Origin: Acinetobacter tianfuensis
GTDB taxonomy: Bacteria > Pseudomonadota > Gammaproteobacteria > Pseudomonadales > Moraxellaceae
Reading direction: 5' to 3'
DNA length: 44,831 nt
Assembly: GCF_003611465.1 (NCBI RefSeq)
Contig: NZ_RAXV01000033.1
Location: 1-44,831 of the forward strand
A program made the translations under genes and the position numbers. The notes below the pieces were generated by a model, which ran no database searches, was not told the DNA's origin, and saw nothing but the letters and a program-made list of their open reading frames with translations. Positions 1-6,573 of this stretch are shown here, piece by piece (within the stretch, counting starts at the first letter, position 1; each line of letters starts with the position of its first letter).

Positions 1-1
1 G

Positions 2-181
2 GGATTACCATATAAAGATTTGTTAAATGAAAAAGATTTAGAAAAGGCCTTAAAAAAGGATGCTGTTTTTAGTCAACAATCTGAATGGATAAAAGAAAAG
101 AGACGTATGTATACTTTTTTTTGGTGTTTTATTAATTTAATATTTTTTATCACAGCTTGGGCATTTTGGTATAATTTTTAA
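2..181 (+). CDS. C-terminal end of a small membrane protein, truncated by window edge
   Basis: An open frame runs in from the window edge and stops at TAA 179-181, giving the last 59 residues of a protein. The visible part has a charged, Lys/Glu-rich stretch (about residues 1-35) and then a hydrophobic, aromatic-rich segment (about 36-58) that ends almost at the C-terminus, so this is probably a tail-anchored or last transmembrane helix. The DNA is strikingly AT-rich compared with nrdB next door. A hairpin terminator follows at once, and then direct repeats resembling a transposon end, so it may be cargo of a mobile element. Function is not recognisable. Confidence 0.6.
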   Translation, partial: GLPYKDLLNEKDLEKALKKDAVFSQQSEWIKEKRRMYTFFWCFINLIFFITAWAFWYNF

Positions 182-214
182 TTGTGTAAAAGCTAATTAG
201 CAATCAAATACGAA

Positions 215-247
215 TAAAAAATCCGATTTCTAAAAATCGGATTTTTT
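215..247 (+). terminator. Rho-independent terminator
   Basis: A perfect 10-bp stem (220-229 with 234-243, AATCCGATTT/AAATCGGATT) with a CTAA loop is followed by a run of T. It closes the truncated gene upstream. The A run in front means it could also work from the other side. Confidence 0.8.
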
Positions 248-250
248 ATG

Positions 251-312
251 AATGACAAATAATGTGTCGTTTAATGACAAACTATGCGTCGCAAATGACA
301 AACAATGTGTCG
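251..312 (+). repeat. Three 19-bp direct repeats, candidate transposon end
   Basis: Three near-identical units lie at 251-269, 273-291 and 294-312. The third reads AATGACAAACAATGTGTCG; units one and two differ from it at one and two positions. Start-to-start spacing is 22 and 21 bp, about two helical turns, as expected for adjacent binding sites of a TnsB/TniA-type transposase. The array sits between an AT-rich truncated gene and the 3' end of nrdB. The exact element boundary and any target duplication cannot be seen because the other end lies outside the window. Confidence 0.5.
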
Positions 313-330
313 CGTGACGCTAAAAAGCCA

Positions 331-1620
331 TTACCAGCTTAACGCGCCGCCAGTTTGATAGTCTGTTACGCGTGTTTCGAAGAAGTTCTTCTCTTTACGC
401 AAGTCCATCATTTCAGACATCCATGCAAATGGGTTTGTTACACCAGCAAACTGCTCAGGTAAGCCCAATTGGCTTAAACGGCGGTTACAGATGAACTTCA
501 AGTATTCTTCCATCATCGCTGCGTTCATGCCCAATACACCGCGCGGCATAGTGTCACGTGCGTATTCAATTTCAAGCATAGTGCCTTCAAGAATCATCTG
601 AACGATTTCTTCTTGGAATTCAGCAGACCAAAGGTGAGGGTTCTCAATCTTGATTTGGTTAATCATGTCGATACCAAAGTTCAAGTGCATAGACTCATCA
701 CGCAAGATGTACTGGAACTGCTCAGCAACACCATTCATTTTGTTGCGGCGGCCCATAGACAAGATTTGAGTGAAACCGCAGTAGAAGAAAATACCTTCAA
801 GTACGCAGTAGAACGCGATCAAGTTACGAAGCAAAATTTGGTCAGTTTCAGGTGTGCCTGTTTTAAAAGTAGGGTCACTTAAAGACTGAGTATATTTCAA
901 GCCCCAAGCTGCTTTACGCGCAACTGATGGAACTTCGCGGTACATGTTAAAGACTTCGCCTTCGTCCATACCCAAAGATTCGATACAGTATTGGTAAGCA
1001 TGCGTGTGAATCGCTTCTTCAAACGACTGACGCAAAATGTACTGACGGCATTCAGGGTTAGTAATGTGGCGGTAAATTGCCAATACTAAGTTGTTTGCAA
1101 CCAATGAGTCTGCAGTAGAGAAGAAACCTAAAGAGCGCATAACGATAGTACGTTCGTCTTCAGTTAAGCCATTTTCAGACTTCCAAAGCGCGATGTCGTG
1201 CGTCATGTTAATTTCTTGCGGCATCCAGTGGTTTGCACAGCCGTCTAGGTATTTTTGCCAAGCCCATTCATATTTAAATGGAACAAGCTGGTTCAAGTCT
1301 GCGCGGCAGTTAATCATTGCCTTGTCGTCTACTTGAACACGCTGTGCGCCCATTTCTAGCTCTTCAAGACCTGGGGCCACATCTAAATTGCTTAGGGCAG
1401 CAGATGCTCTTTCCAAGGAATCGGCTGAATGTGCTGCTGCTCCTCGGTTTGAATTGGTTCGAGCGGGTTGTGCAGCTGCCACATTCGTCTGTGGTTGCTC
1501 TGCATTAGATACCACTTGCGGATCAGCCGCTTTTTGCGGTTCGACGGGCGCAGGCTGCTGTGTTTGTGCAGCTGGTTTTTGCGAATCATCTTCGAAATCG
1601 TCCCAACTTAGGATAGACAT
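331..1620 (-). CDS. nrdB: Class Ia ribonucleotide reductase, beta (radical) subunit NrdB
   Basis: Makes and stores the diiron-tyrosyl radical that NrdA uses to reduce ribonucleotides to deoxyribonucleotides in the cytoplasm. The ferritin-like core is recognisable: Asp171, Glu202 and His205 (in FEEAIH), radical Tyr209 four residues after His205, and the second set Glu and Glu/His in LRDESMH. Spacing matches E. coli Asp84, Glu115, His118, Tyr122. The C-terminal YQTGGALSW is the tail that docks into NrdA. At 429 residues it is longer than the E. coli protein (376), because of an N-terminal extension of about 85 residues rich in Ala, Gln and Pro. The start has a good GAGAGA ribosome site 7 nt upstream. 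It is downstream of nrdA and two tiny genes and probably also has its own promoter. Confidence 0.97.
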   Translation of the reverse strand: MSILSWDDFEDDSQKPAAQTQQPAPVEPQKAADPQVVSNAEQPQTNVAAAQPARTNSNRGAAAHSADSLERASAALSNLDVAPGLEELEMGAQRVQVDDKAMINCRADLNQLVPFKYEWAWQKYLDGCANHWMPQEINMTHDIALWKSENGLTEDERTIVMRSLGFFSTADSLVANNLVLAIYRHITNPECRQYILRQSFEEAIHTHAYQYCIESLGMDEGEVFNMYREVPSVARKAAWGLKYTQSLSDPTFKTGTPETDQILLRNLIAFYCVLEGIFFYCGFTQILSMGRRNKMNGVAEQFQYILRDESMHLNFGIDMINQIKIENPHLWSAEFQEEIVQMILEGTMLEIEYARDTMPRGVLGMNAAMMEEYLKFICNRRLSQLGLPEQFAGVTNPFAWMSEMMDLRKEKNFFETRVTDYQTGGALSW

Positions 1621-1682
1621 ATCAATTCTCTCTTCGTTGCTTATATCTTTTATATAGACATCATCACAAGCGAAGATGTCCT

Positions 1683-1715
1683 ACTATACGCTTAATTTGT
1701 GTAAGCAAAATTAAG
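1683..1715 (-). promoter_or_regulatory. Candidate nrdB promoter with inverted-repeat operator
   Basis: On the minus strand a -10-like TATAGT occupies 1688-1683, about 60 bp before the nrdB start. Just upstream is a perfect 8-bp inverted repeat CTTAATTT (1691-1698) / AAATTAAG (1708-1715) with a 9-nt spacer, covering where a repressor would block the -35/-10 region. The best -35 guess (TTGCTT) is only 14 bp away, so the promoter call is tentative. Confidence 0.35.
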
Positions 1716-1729
1716 TTTTGCCGATCATT

Positions 1730-1752
1730 GTTCTAAATTTATGCGTTAGAAC
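1730..1752. repeat. Second inverted repeat upstream of nrdB
   Basis: GTTCTAA (1730-1736) and TTAGAAC (1746-1752) form a perfect 7-bp inverted repeat, again with a 9-nt spacer, just after the stop of the 45-residue gene. No T run follows on either strand, so it does not look like a standard terminator. It could be an operator or an mRNA stem. Confidence 0.4.
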
Positions 1753-1760
1753 ACATCTCC

Positions 1761-1898
1761 TCACGACTTATTTTGCTTACGCACTTTTGCTTTGTATGCT
1801 TTCAGCCAAAAATAGGCGATAGGAACATAAAAAGTCAAAATAAAGGAAACCACCAAGGCAATCAGCCCTAACTGATAGTTATGCGTCATATGTGGCAT
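1761..1898 (-). CDS. Small single-helix membrane protein (45 aa)
   Basis: A 45-codon frame with an AAGGAA ribosome site about 8 nt before ATG. The product begins MPHMTHNYQLG, has one hydrophobic helix (about residues 10-31, ending in an aromatic-rich VPIAYFW), and ends in a strongly basic tail (KAYKAKVRKQNKS), so the C-terminus should stay in the cytoplasm. It lies between nrdA and nrdB in the same direction. No family is recognised. The clear ribosome site and membrane topology make chance unlikely. Confidence 0.6.
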   Translation of the reverse strand: MPHMTHNYQLGLIALVVSFILTFYVPIAYFWLKAYKAKVRKQNKS

Positions 1899-1950
1899 GG
1901 TGAGTTCCTTTATTATTTAATTTGCATATTAAAATACACAAATTACGAAA

Positions 1951-2076
1951 TTATTTTTTAGATGATTTCGTTGGTTTAACCGTTTCGGTTACTGTTGTTT
2001 TAGGATGCTTTTTTGCATAATCCTCAGTAACAAAGCGACCAGTTCCAGCATCGCGAGAGACTTTGTTTTTAGCCAT
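1951..2076 (-). CDS. Small basic conserved protein (41 aa)
   Basis: A 41-codon frame starting MAKNKVSRDAGTGRFVTEDY and ending in a Lys/Thr-rich tail. This resembles a short, widespread bacterial protein type (the RDAGTGRFV...HPKTTVTET pattern) usually annotated as hypothetical; some databases mislabel such entries as multidrug transporters, which the sequence does not support because it has no membrane helix. AAGGAA precedes the start. It sits between nrdA and the 45-residue gene, all on the same strand. Function is unknown. Confidence 0.7.
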   Translation of the reverse strand: MAKNKVSRDAGTGRFVTEDYAKKHPKTTVTETVKPTKSSKK

Positions 2077-2204
2077 GGGATATTATTCCTTACTAAATTC
2101 AAGATGACTCTTACTGGCTCGATGGATAATTCAATGATAGAATCACTACCGCATTTACTGATGCCAGCCTCTTTGTGACCATCTTGGTATCACATCGAGA
2201 TTGA

Positions 2205-2247
2205 AAAGCCTTCTACGAGTTTTGATCGGCCTGTAGAGGGCTTTTTT
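2205..2247 (+). terminator. Hairpin with T run between nrdA and the small genes
   Basis: A 12-bp stem (2205-2216 with 2233-2244, one G-T pair) is followed by TTTTTT on the plus strand. On the minus strand the tract after the stem is only four T. It lies on the path from nrdA to the small genes and nrdB, so it may attenuate readthrough, or it may end an unannotated plus-strand transcript. Confidence 0.55.
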
Positions 2248-2250
2248 ATT

Positions 2251-2387
2251 GCCTAAATTTTTAATCCACCTCTTGCGCAGCAGTGCTGCTCACCTTTTGC
2301 AAAGAGGGACTTGCATCCCGCCATTTGCTTCGAGGAATCTCCCTCCTTTGAAAAAGGAGGGTTGGGAAGGATTTAAAACTTGTCAGA
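2251..2387. other. Intergenic stretch with a repeat-like hairpin
   Basis: The 311-bp gap between the 41-residue gene and nrdA (2077-2387) holds no convincing gene. Besides the terminator it carries the palindrome CCCTCCTTTGAAAAAGGAGGG (about 2341-2361) followed by TTGGGAAGGATTT. This looks like the dispersed intergenic hairpin sequence seen in Acinetobacter and relatives. A degenerate cousin (CCTCCCTTTAATTAAGGGGAA) occurs near 28115-28135. Confidence 0.45.
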
Positions 2388-5216
2388 TCACTGACAAGCC
2401 TCACAATCAGGGTTGTCAATTGAACATGCCATTGGCACTGGCGCTGCTTGAGCGAAATCGTCTTCAGCAGCAGGTGCTTCAGCTTTAACTTCAGGAGCAA
2501 CAGCTGCTGCAGGCGCTGCAACTGCAGTCGCTTTTACAGCATTCAATGCGCCAGTGTTAATGGTCGATTTCTCTGTAGACGTTGCACTTAATGCACGAAG
2601 GTAATAAGTCGTCTTCAGACCGCGCAGCCAAGCCATCTTATACGTGATGTCCAGTTTTTTACCGTTTGCACCAGAGATGTAAAGGTTAAGAGACTGAGCT
2701 TGGTCAATCCATTTTTGACGGCGAGACGCAGCGTCAACAATCCAGCGCGGCTCAACTTCAAACGCAGTCGCGAAGATTGCTTTCAGCTCTTCAGGAATAC
2801 GTGAAATCTTTTGTACAGAACCTTCGAAGTGTTTCAGGTCATTGACCATCACAGCATCCCAAAGACCGCGCTCTTTCAACGCACGCACTAGGTATGGGTT
2901 GATTACTGTGAATTCGCCTGAAAGGTTAGATTTCACATATAAGTTTTGGAATGTCGGTTCAATCGACTGAGAAACGCCGCAAATGTTCGAAATGGTTGCA
3001 GTCGGAGCAATCGCCATTACGTTTGAGTTGCGCATGCCGTCTTTTTGAACTTTGGCGCGTAAAGTGTCCCAATCCAAACGTTGAGTACGGTCAACTTCAA
3101 ACATACGCTCTGGACGAGTTTTTGCTACAAGGTCAAGCGAGTCAATCGGCAGAATACCTTGATCCCATAATGAACCTTTGAATGTTTCGTATGTACCGCG
3201 CTCAACAGCCAAATCGCTAGACGTGCTGATCGCGTAGTAGCTGATCACTTCCATCGATTCGTCAGCGAAGTTTACTGCTTCATCTGAACCGTAAGCCATG
3301 CCCATTTCATATAGCGCATCTTGGAAGCCCATGATACCCATACCGACTGGACGGTGTTTCAAGTTTGAGTTTTTCGCTTGCGGTACAGCGTAATAGTTAA
3401 TGTCAATGACGTTGTCTAGCATGCGAACTGCAGTTTTAACTGTACGCGCTAATTTTTCACGGTCTAAAACACCGCCTTGAACGTGCTGTACAAGGTTGAT
3501 TGAACCCAAGTTACATACAGCGATTTCGTCTTTGCTTGTGTTCAAAGTAATTTCTGTACACAAGTTAGAAGAGTGAACTACGCCAACGTGCTGCTGCGGT
3601 GAACGTAAGTTGCAAACGTCTTTGAACGTGATCCAAGGGTGGCCAGTTTCAAACAGCATAGACAGCATTTTGCGCCACAAATCTTTTGCACGGATTTTCT
3701 TGTGCAGCATATTTGTTTCTTTTGCAATTGCTTCGTAGTGCGCATAGCGTTCAGCGAACTCAGCACCTGTTAAGTCATGCAGGTCAGGTGTTTCAGAAGG
3801 CGTGAACAGTGTCCATTCAGCATCTTCAAATACACGCTGCATAAACAAGTCAGGAACCCAGTTTGCAGTGTTCATGTCGTGCGTACGGCGGCGGTCATCA
3901 CCCGTGTTTTTACGAAGCTCTAGGAATTCTTCAATATCCAAGTGCCAAGTTTCTAGGTATGCACACACAGCGCCTTTACGTTTGCCGCCTTGGTTTACCG
4001 CAACAGCTGTATCGTTCGCTACTTTAAGGAACGGCACTACACCTTGTGATTTACCGTTTGTGCCTTTGATGTATGAGTTCAGCGCACGTACTGGCGTCCA
4101 GTCGTTGCCTAAGCCGCCTGCCCATTTAGACAGCATAGCGTTGTCACGCATAGCGCCATAAATGTCAAACAGGTCATCATCAATGGTTGTTAGGTAGCAG
4201 CTAGAAAGCTGTGGACGAAGCGTACCTGAGTTGAACAGCGTAGGCGTAGAAGCCATGTAGTCGAAGCTAGACAATAGGTCATAGAACTCGATCGCGCGTT
4301 CTTCACGGTTTTCTTCGTTCATCGCGAGGCCCATAGACACACGCATGAAGAATAATTGCGGCAATTCAAAACGGATGCCGTCTTTATGAATAAAGTAACG
4401 GTCAAATAGTGTTTGAAGGCCTAAATAAGTAAATTGGTTTGAACGTTCAGGCTTGATTGCTGCTGCTAATTTTGCAAGATCAAAATTTAACAGTTCAGGT
4501 GAAAGCAGCTCGTGCTCTGCGCCTGTTTTCAGGAATGCTTCAAGCGCATCGCCTTCATTTGTATCTGCAGCTAAGCCTAAGAATTCAAGACCTGTCGCAA
4601 CAAGTTCATCACGCAGCAAACGTGCAGTCACGTATGTATAGTTCGGCTCTTGCTCAATACGTGTACGTGTCGCCATGATCATCGTTGTCGAGATGTCAGA
4701 CTCTTTTACGCCGTTATACAGGTTTTTAACTGTTTCATCGATAATCGCTTTAACGTCAATGCCTTCTAAGCCTTCCGCTGCTTTTGAAATCGATGCTTCA
4801 AGCGCTGCCATGTCTAGCGGCTGAAGCTGGCCATTTGCGCCAGTAATCTGCAGCGTAGGGTGATGGTGAGCATTTGTCGCTTTACGCGCTTCTGAACGCT
4901 GCTCGCGGTAAATGACATATGCGCGGGCTACTTTCTGTTCGCCTGTGCGCATAAGTGCAAGTTCCACTTGGTCTTGGATTTCTTCAATATGAATTGTCCC
5001 GCCAGATGGCAAACGGCGGTTGAACGTATTTAATACCATCTCGGTAAGTTGAGAAATACGGTCGTGAATGCGGCTAGAGTCAGCGCTTTGCTGACCTTCG
5101 ACAGCCAAGAACGCTTTCCCGATTGCTACAGAAATTTTTTCTGCATCAAAAACGGCAACATCACCGGTGCGCTTGATCACCTGAATTTGGCCTGGGGTTG
5201 AAGTGTTTACGCTCAT
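2388..5216 (-). CDS. nrdA: Class Ia ribonucleotide reductase, alpha (catalytic) subunit NrdA
   Basis: Reduces ribonucleoside diphosphates, using the radical from NrdB and electrons from thioredoxin or glutaredoxin. Visible landmarks: an N-terminal ATP-cone (about residues 12-105), a second degenerate ATP-cone-like region (about 120-205), first active-site Cys in SGTLRPQLSSCYL, catalytic Asn/Cys/Glu in SSNLCTEI, partner Cys in AVCNLGSINL, the radical-transfer Tyr pair in LKTTYYLRAL, and C-terminal shuttle cysteines in DNPDCEACQ. At 942 residues it is far longer than E. coli NrdA (761) and matches the Pseudomonas type with a duplicated cone, where the N-terminal cone senses ATP/dATP. It is the first gene of the nrdA-small genes-nrdB set. 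The region before the C-terminal Cys pair is Ala/Glu-rich and probably flexible. Confidence 0.97.
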   Translation of the reverse strand: MSVNTSTPGQIQVIKRTGDVAVFDAEKISVAIGKAFLAVEGQQSADSSRIHDRISQLTEMVLNTFNRRLPSGGTIHIEEIQDQVELALMRTGEQKVARAYVIYREQRSEARKATNAHHHPTLQITGANGQLQPLDMAALEASISKAAEGLEGIDVKAIIDETVKNLYNGVKESDISTTMIMATRTRIEQEPNYTYVTARLLRDELVATGLEFLGLAADTNEGDALEAFLKTGAEHELLSPELLNFDLAKLAAAIKPERSNQFTYLGLQTLFDRYFIHKDGIRFELPQLFFMRVSMGLAMNEENREERAIEFYDLLSSFDYMASTPTLFNSGTLRPQLSSCYLTTIDDDLFDIYGAMRDNAMLSKWAGGLGNDWTPVRALNSYIKGTNGKSQGVVPFLKVANDTAVAVNQGGKRKGAVCAYLETWHLDIEEFLELRKNTGDDRRRTHDMNTANWVPDLFMQRVFEDAEWTLFTPSETPDLHDLTGAEFAERYAHYEAIAKETNMLHKKIRAKDLWRKMLSMLFETGHPWITFKDVCNLRSPQQHVGVVHSSNLCTEITLNTSKDEIAVCNLGSINLVQHVQGGVLDREKLARTVKTAVRMLDNVIDINYYAVPQAKNSNLKHRPVGMGIMGFQDALYEMGMAYGSDEAVNFADESMEVISYYAISTSSDLAVERGTYETFKGSLWDQGILPIDSLDLVAKTRPERMFEVDRTQRLDWDTLRAKVQKDGMRNSNVMAIAPTATISNICGVSQSIEPTFQNLYVKSNLSGEFTVINPYLVRALKERGLWDAVMVNDLKHFEGSVQKISRIPEELKAIFATAFEVEPRWIVDAASRRQKWIDQAQSLNLYISGANGKKLDITYKMAWLRGLKTTYYLRALSATSTEKSTINTGALNAVKATAVAAPAAAVAPEVKAEAPAAEDDFAQAAPVPMACSIDNPDCEACQ

Positions 5217-5301
5217 GTCAGCATAGCTCCATTATCATCTATTGTTATGTTCATGGCCGTTTGAACTGGGCAGGAGGTGTGCCGCAGTGTTTGAGGGATA
5301 A

Positions 5302-5349
5302 ACACAAGACTTAGTGGTTTAAAAGTGAATTGGACACAAGATACGGGAA
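5302..5349 (-). promoter_or_regulatory. Tandem NrdR-box-like sites upstream of nrdA
   Basis: On the minus strand CCACTAAGTCTTGTGT (5317-5302) matches about 12 of 16 positions of the NrdR box, and TTCCCGTATCTTGTGT (5349-5334) about 10 of 16. Both end in TCTTGTGT, and they are 32 bp apart, i.e. three helical turns on one face, the usual arrangement for NrdR. NrdR is the ATP-cone repressor of ribonucleotide reductase genes. This is a hand match only. Confidence 0.5.
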
Positions 5350-5508
5350 ATTTTTGGCTAGATCAATATTGACATTTATTTAAATATTTTGATCTGTTTT
5401 GGCTTTAAGTGATCTCAAAAAAATCCGTTTTTTTATGATTCTTGCATATGCCTTATTAGACAAGGCGATAGCATAACAAAGCTGGGATTAAGTGCTTATA
5501 GATAACCT

Positions 5509-5517
5509 TGTGGATAA
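5509..5517 (-). promoter_or_regulatory. Perfect DnaA box upstream of nrdA
   Basis: TGTGGATAA on the plus strand is the exact complement of TTATCCACA. It lies about 290 bp before the nrdA start, and a near copy (TTATAGATAA, 5497-5506) is next to it. In E. coli, DnaA boxes control nrdAB, so a role in coupling dNTP supply to initiation is plausible. Confidence 0.4.
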
Positions 5518-5716
5518 CTGGAAAAGCGATGAAAGTTATTTGAACAGTCATTCATCGTTTATTTCAAGTGTTTACATCTTTAGCTGCATGAGCATGCTTA
5601 AAAGCTGTCCGAACAGTACAGCGGCAGTGGAAAGTATTCAAAAACATGGGGAATTTAGGCTGCTGTAAAAAAGTTAACAAAATACTACTTTGATGTATCA
5701 GTTTCGTGAACGGCCT

Positions 5717-5757
5717 CTTGTTTACAATGTAAACGTGTGTATATTGCAAAATATATT
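5717..5757 (+). promoter_or_regulatory. Candidate bfmRS promoter with palindromic operator
   Basis: GTTTAC-AAT-GTAAAC (5720-5734) is a perfect inverted repeat about 80 bp before bfmR. It overlaps a possible -35 TTGTTT (5718-5723), which lies 16 bp before a -10-like TATATT (5740-5745). BfmR is known to bind its own promoter region, so this is a natural candidate site. The rest of the 597-bp nrdA-bfmR gap shows no convincing gene. Confidence 0.4.
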
Positions 5758-5813
5758 GAAGCGTATCTGTTGGATTTTTAAGGGATACGCCGTGACTAAT
5801 AAGGGGCACTCAC

Positions 5814-6530
5814 ATGAGCCAAGAAGAAAAGTTACCAAAAATTTTAATTGTTGAAGACGATGAGCGTCTTGCGCGTTTGACTCAAGAGTATTTGATTCGC
5901 AATGGCCTTGAAGTTGGGGTAGAACCTGACGGTAACCGTGCGATCCGCCGCATTATTGCAGAACAGCCTGATATGGTGGTTTTGGATGTCATGCTTCCGG
6001 GTGCAGACGGCCTAACAATTTGCCGTGAAGTGCGTCCGCATTATCATCAGCCTATTTTAATGCTGACTGCGCGTACAGAAGATATGGACCAAGTATTGGG
6101 TCTGGAAATGGGTGCAGATGACTATGTGGCTAAGCCTGTGCAGCCGCGTGTATTGCTTGCGCGTATTCGTGCATTGCTTCGCCGTACAGACAAAGCGCCA
6201 GAAGAAGAAGTGGCGCAGCGTATCGAGTTTGATGACCTTGTGATTGATAATGGCGGCCGTTCAGTCACGCTGAATAATGAATTGGTTGACTTTACCAGCG
6301 CTGAATATGACCTGTTGTGGCTCTTGGCTTCAAATGCTGGCCGTATCCTTTCGCGTGAAGACATTTTCGAACGTCTGCGCGGAATTGAATATGATGGTCA
6401 AGACCGTTCAATTGATGTGCGTATTTCACGTATCCGTCCAAAAATTGGCGATGATCCTGAAAATCCAAAACGTATTAAAACTGTCCGCAGTAAGGGCTAC
6501 TTGTTTGTGAAAGAAACCAACGGCATTTAA
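5814..6530 (+). CDS. bfmR: Response regulator BfmR (OmpR family)
   Basis: Transcription factor that controls biofilm, pili, capsule and envelope stress genes in Acinetobacter. The receiver domain (about residues 9-122) has the acidic pair in VEDDERL, phospho-acceptor Asp58 in VVLDVMLPG, the switch Thr in LTART and Lys in DDYVAKPVQP. The winged-helix DNA-binding domain (about 138-233) contains REDIFERLRG...DRSIDVRISRIRPKIGDD and ends in RTVRSKGYLF-type sequence. The whole 238-residue chain matches Acinetobacter BfmR as I know it. AAGGGG sits 8 nt before the ATG. bfmS follows after 43 bp. Confidence 0.95.
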   Translation: MSQEEKLPKILIVEDDERLARLTQEYLIRNGLEVGVEPDGNRAIRRIIAEQPDMVVLDVMLPGADGLTICREVRPHYHQPILMLTARTEDMDQVLGLEMGADDYVAKPVQPRVLLARIRALLRRTDKAPEEEVAQRIEFDDLVIDNGGRSVTLNNELVDFTSAEYDLLWLLASNAGRILSREDIFERLRGIEYDGQDRSIDVRISRIRPKIGDDPENPKRIKTVRSKGYLFVKETNGI

Positions 6531-6573
6531 CACATGCCGTTTTGCCCCTAGCTGACCGTCAGGACCTGCTGCA

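Noticed and set aside
251..312. Short CRISPR array
   Set aside because: The units are separated by only 2-3 bp, so there are no spacers, and there are just three copies with no cas genes in view.
5497..5517. Chromosomal origin of replication
   Set aside because: One perfect DnaA box and one near match are far fewer than an origin needs, and dnaA, dnaN or gidA genes are absent.
5564..5809. 81-codon frame on the minus strand before bfmR
   Set aside because: It covers the bfmRS promoter region, has no ribosome site and no protein-like composition; taken as chance.
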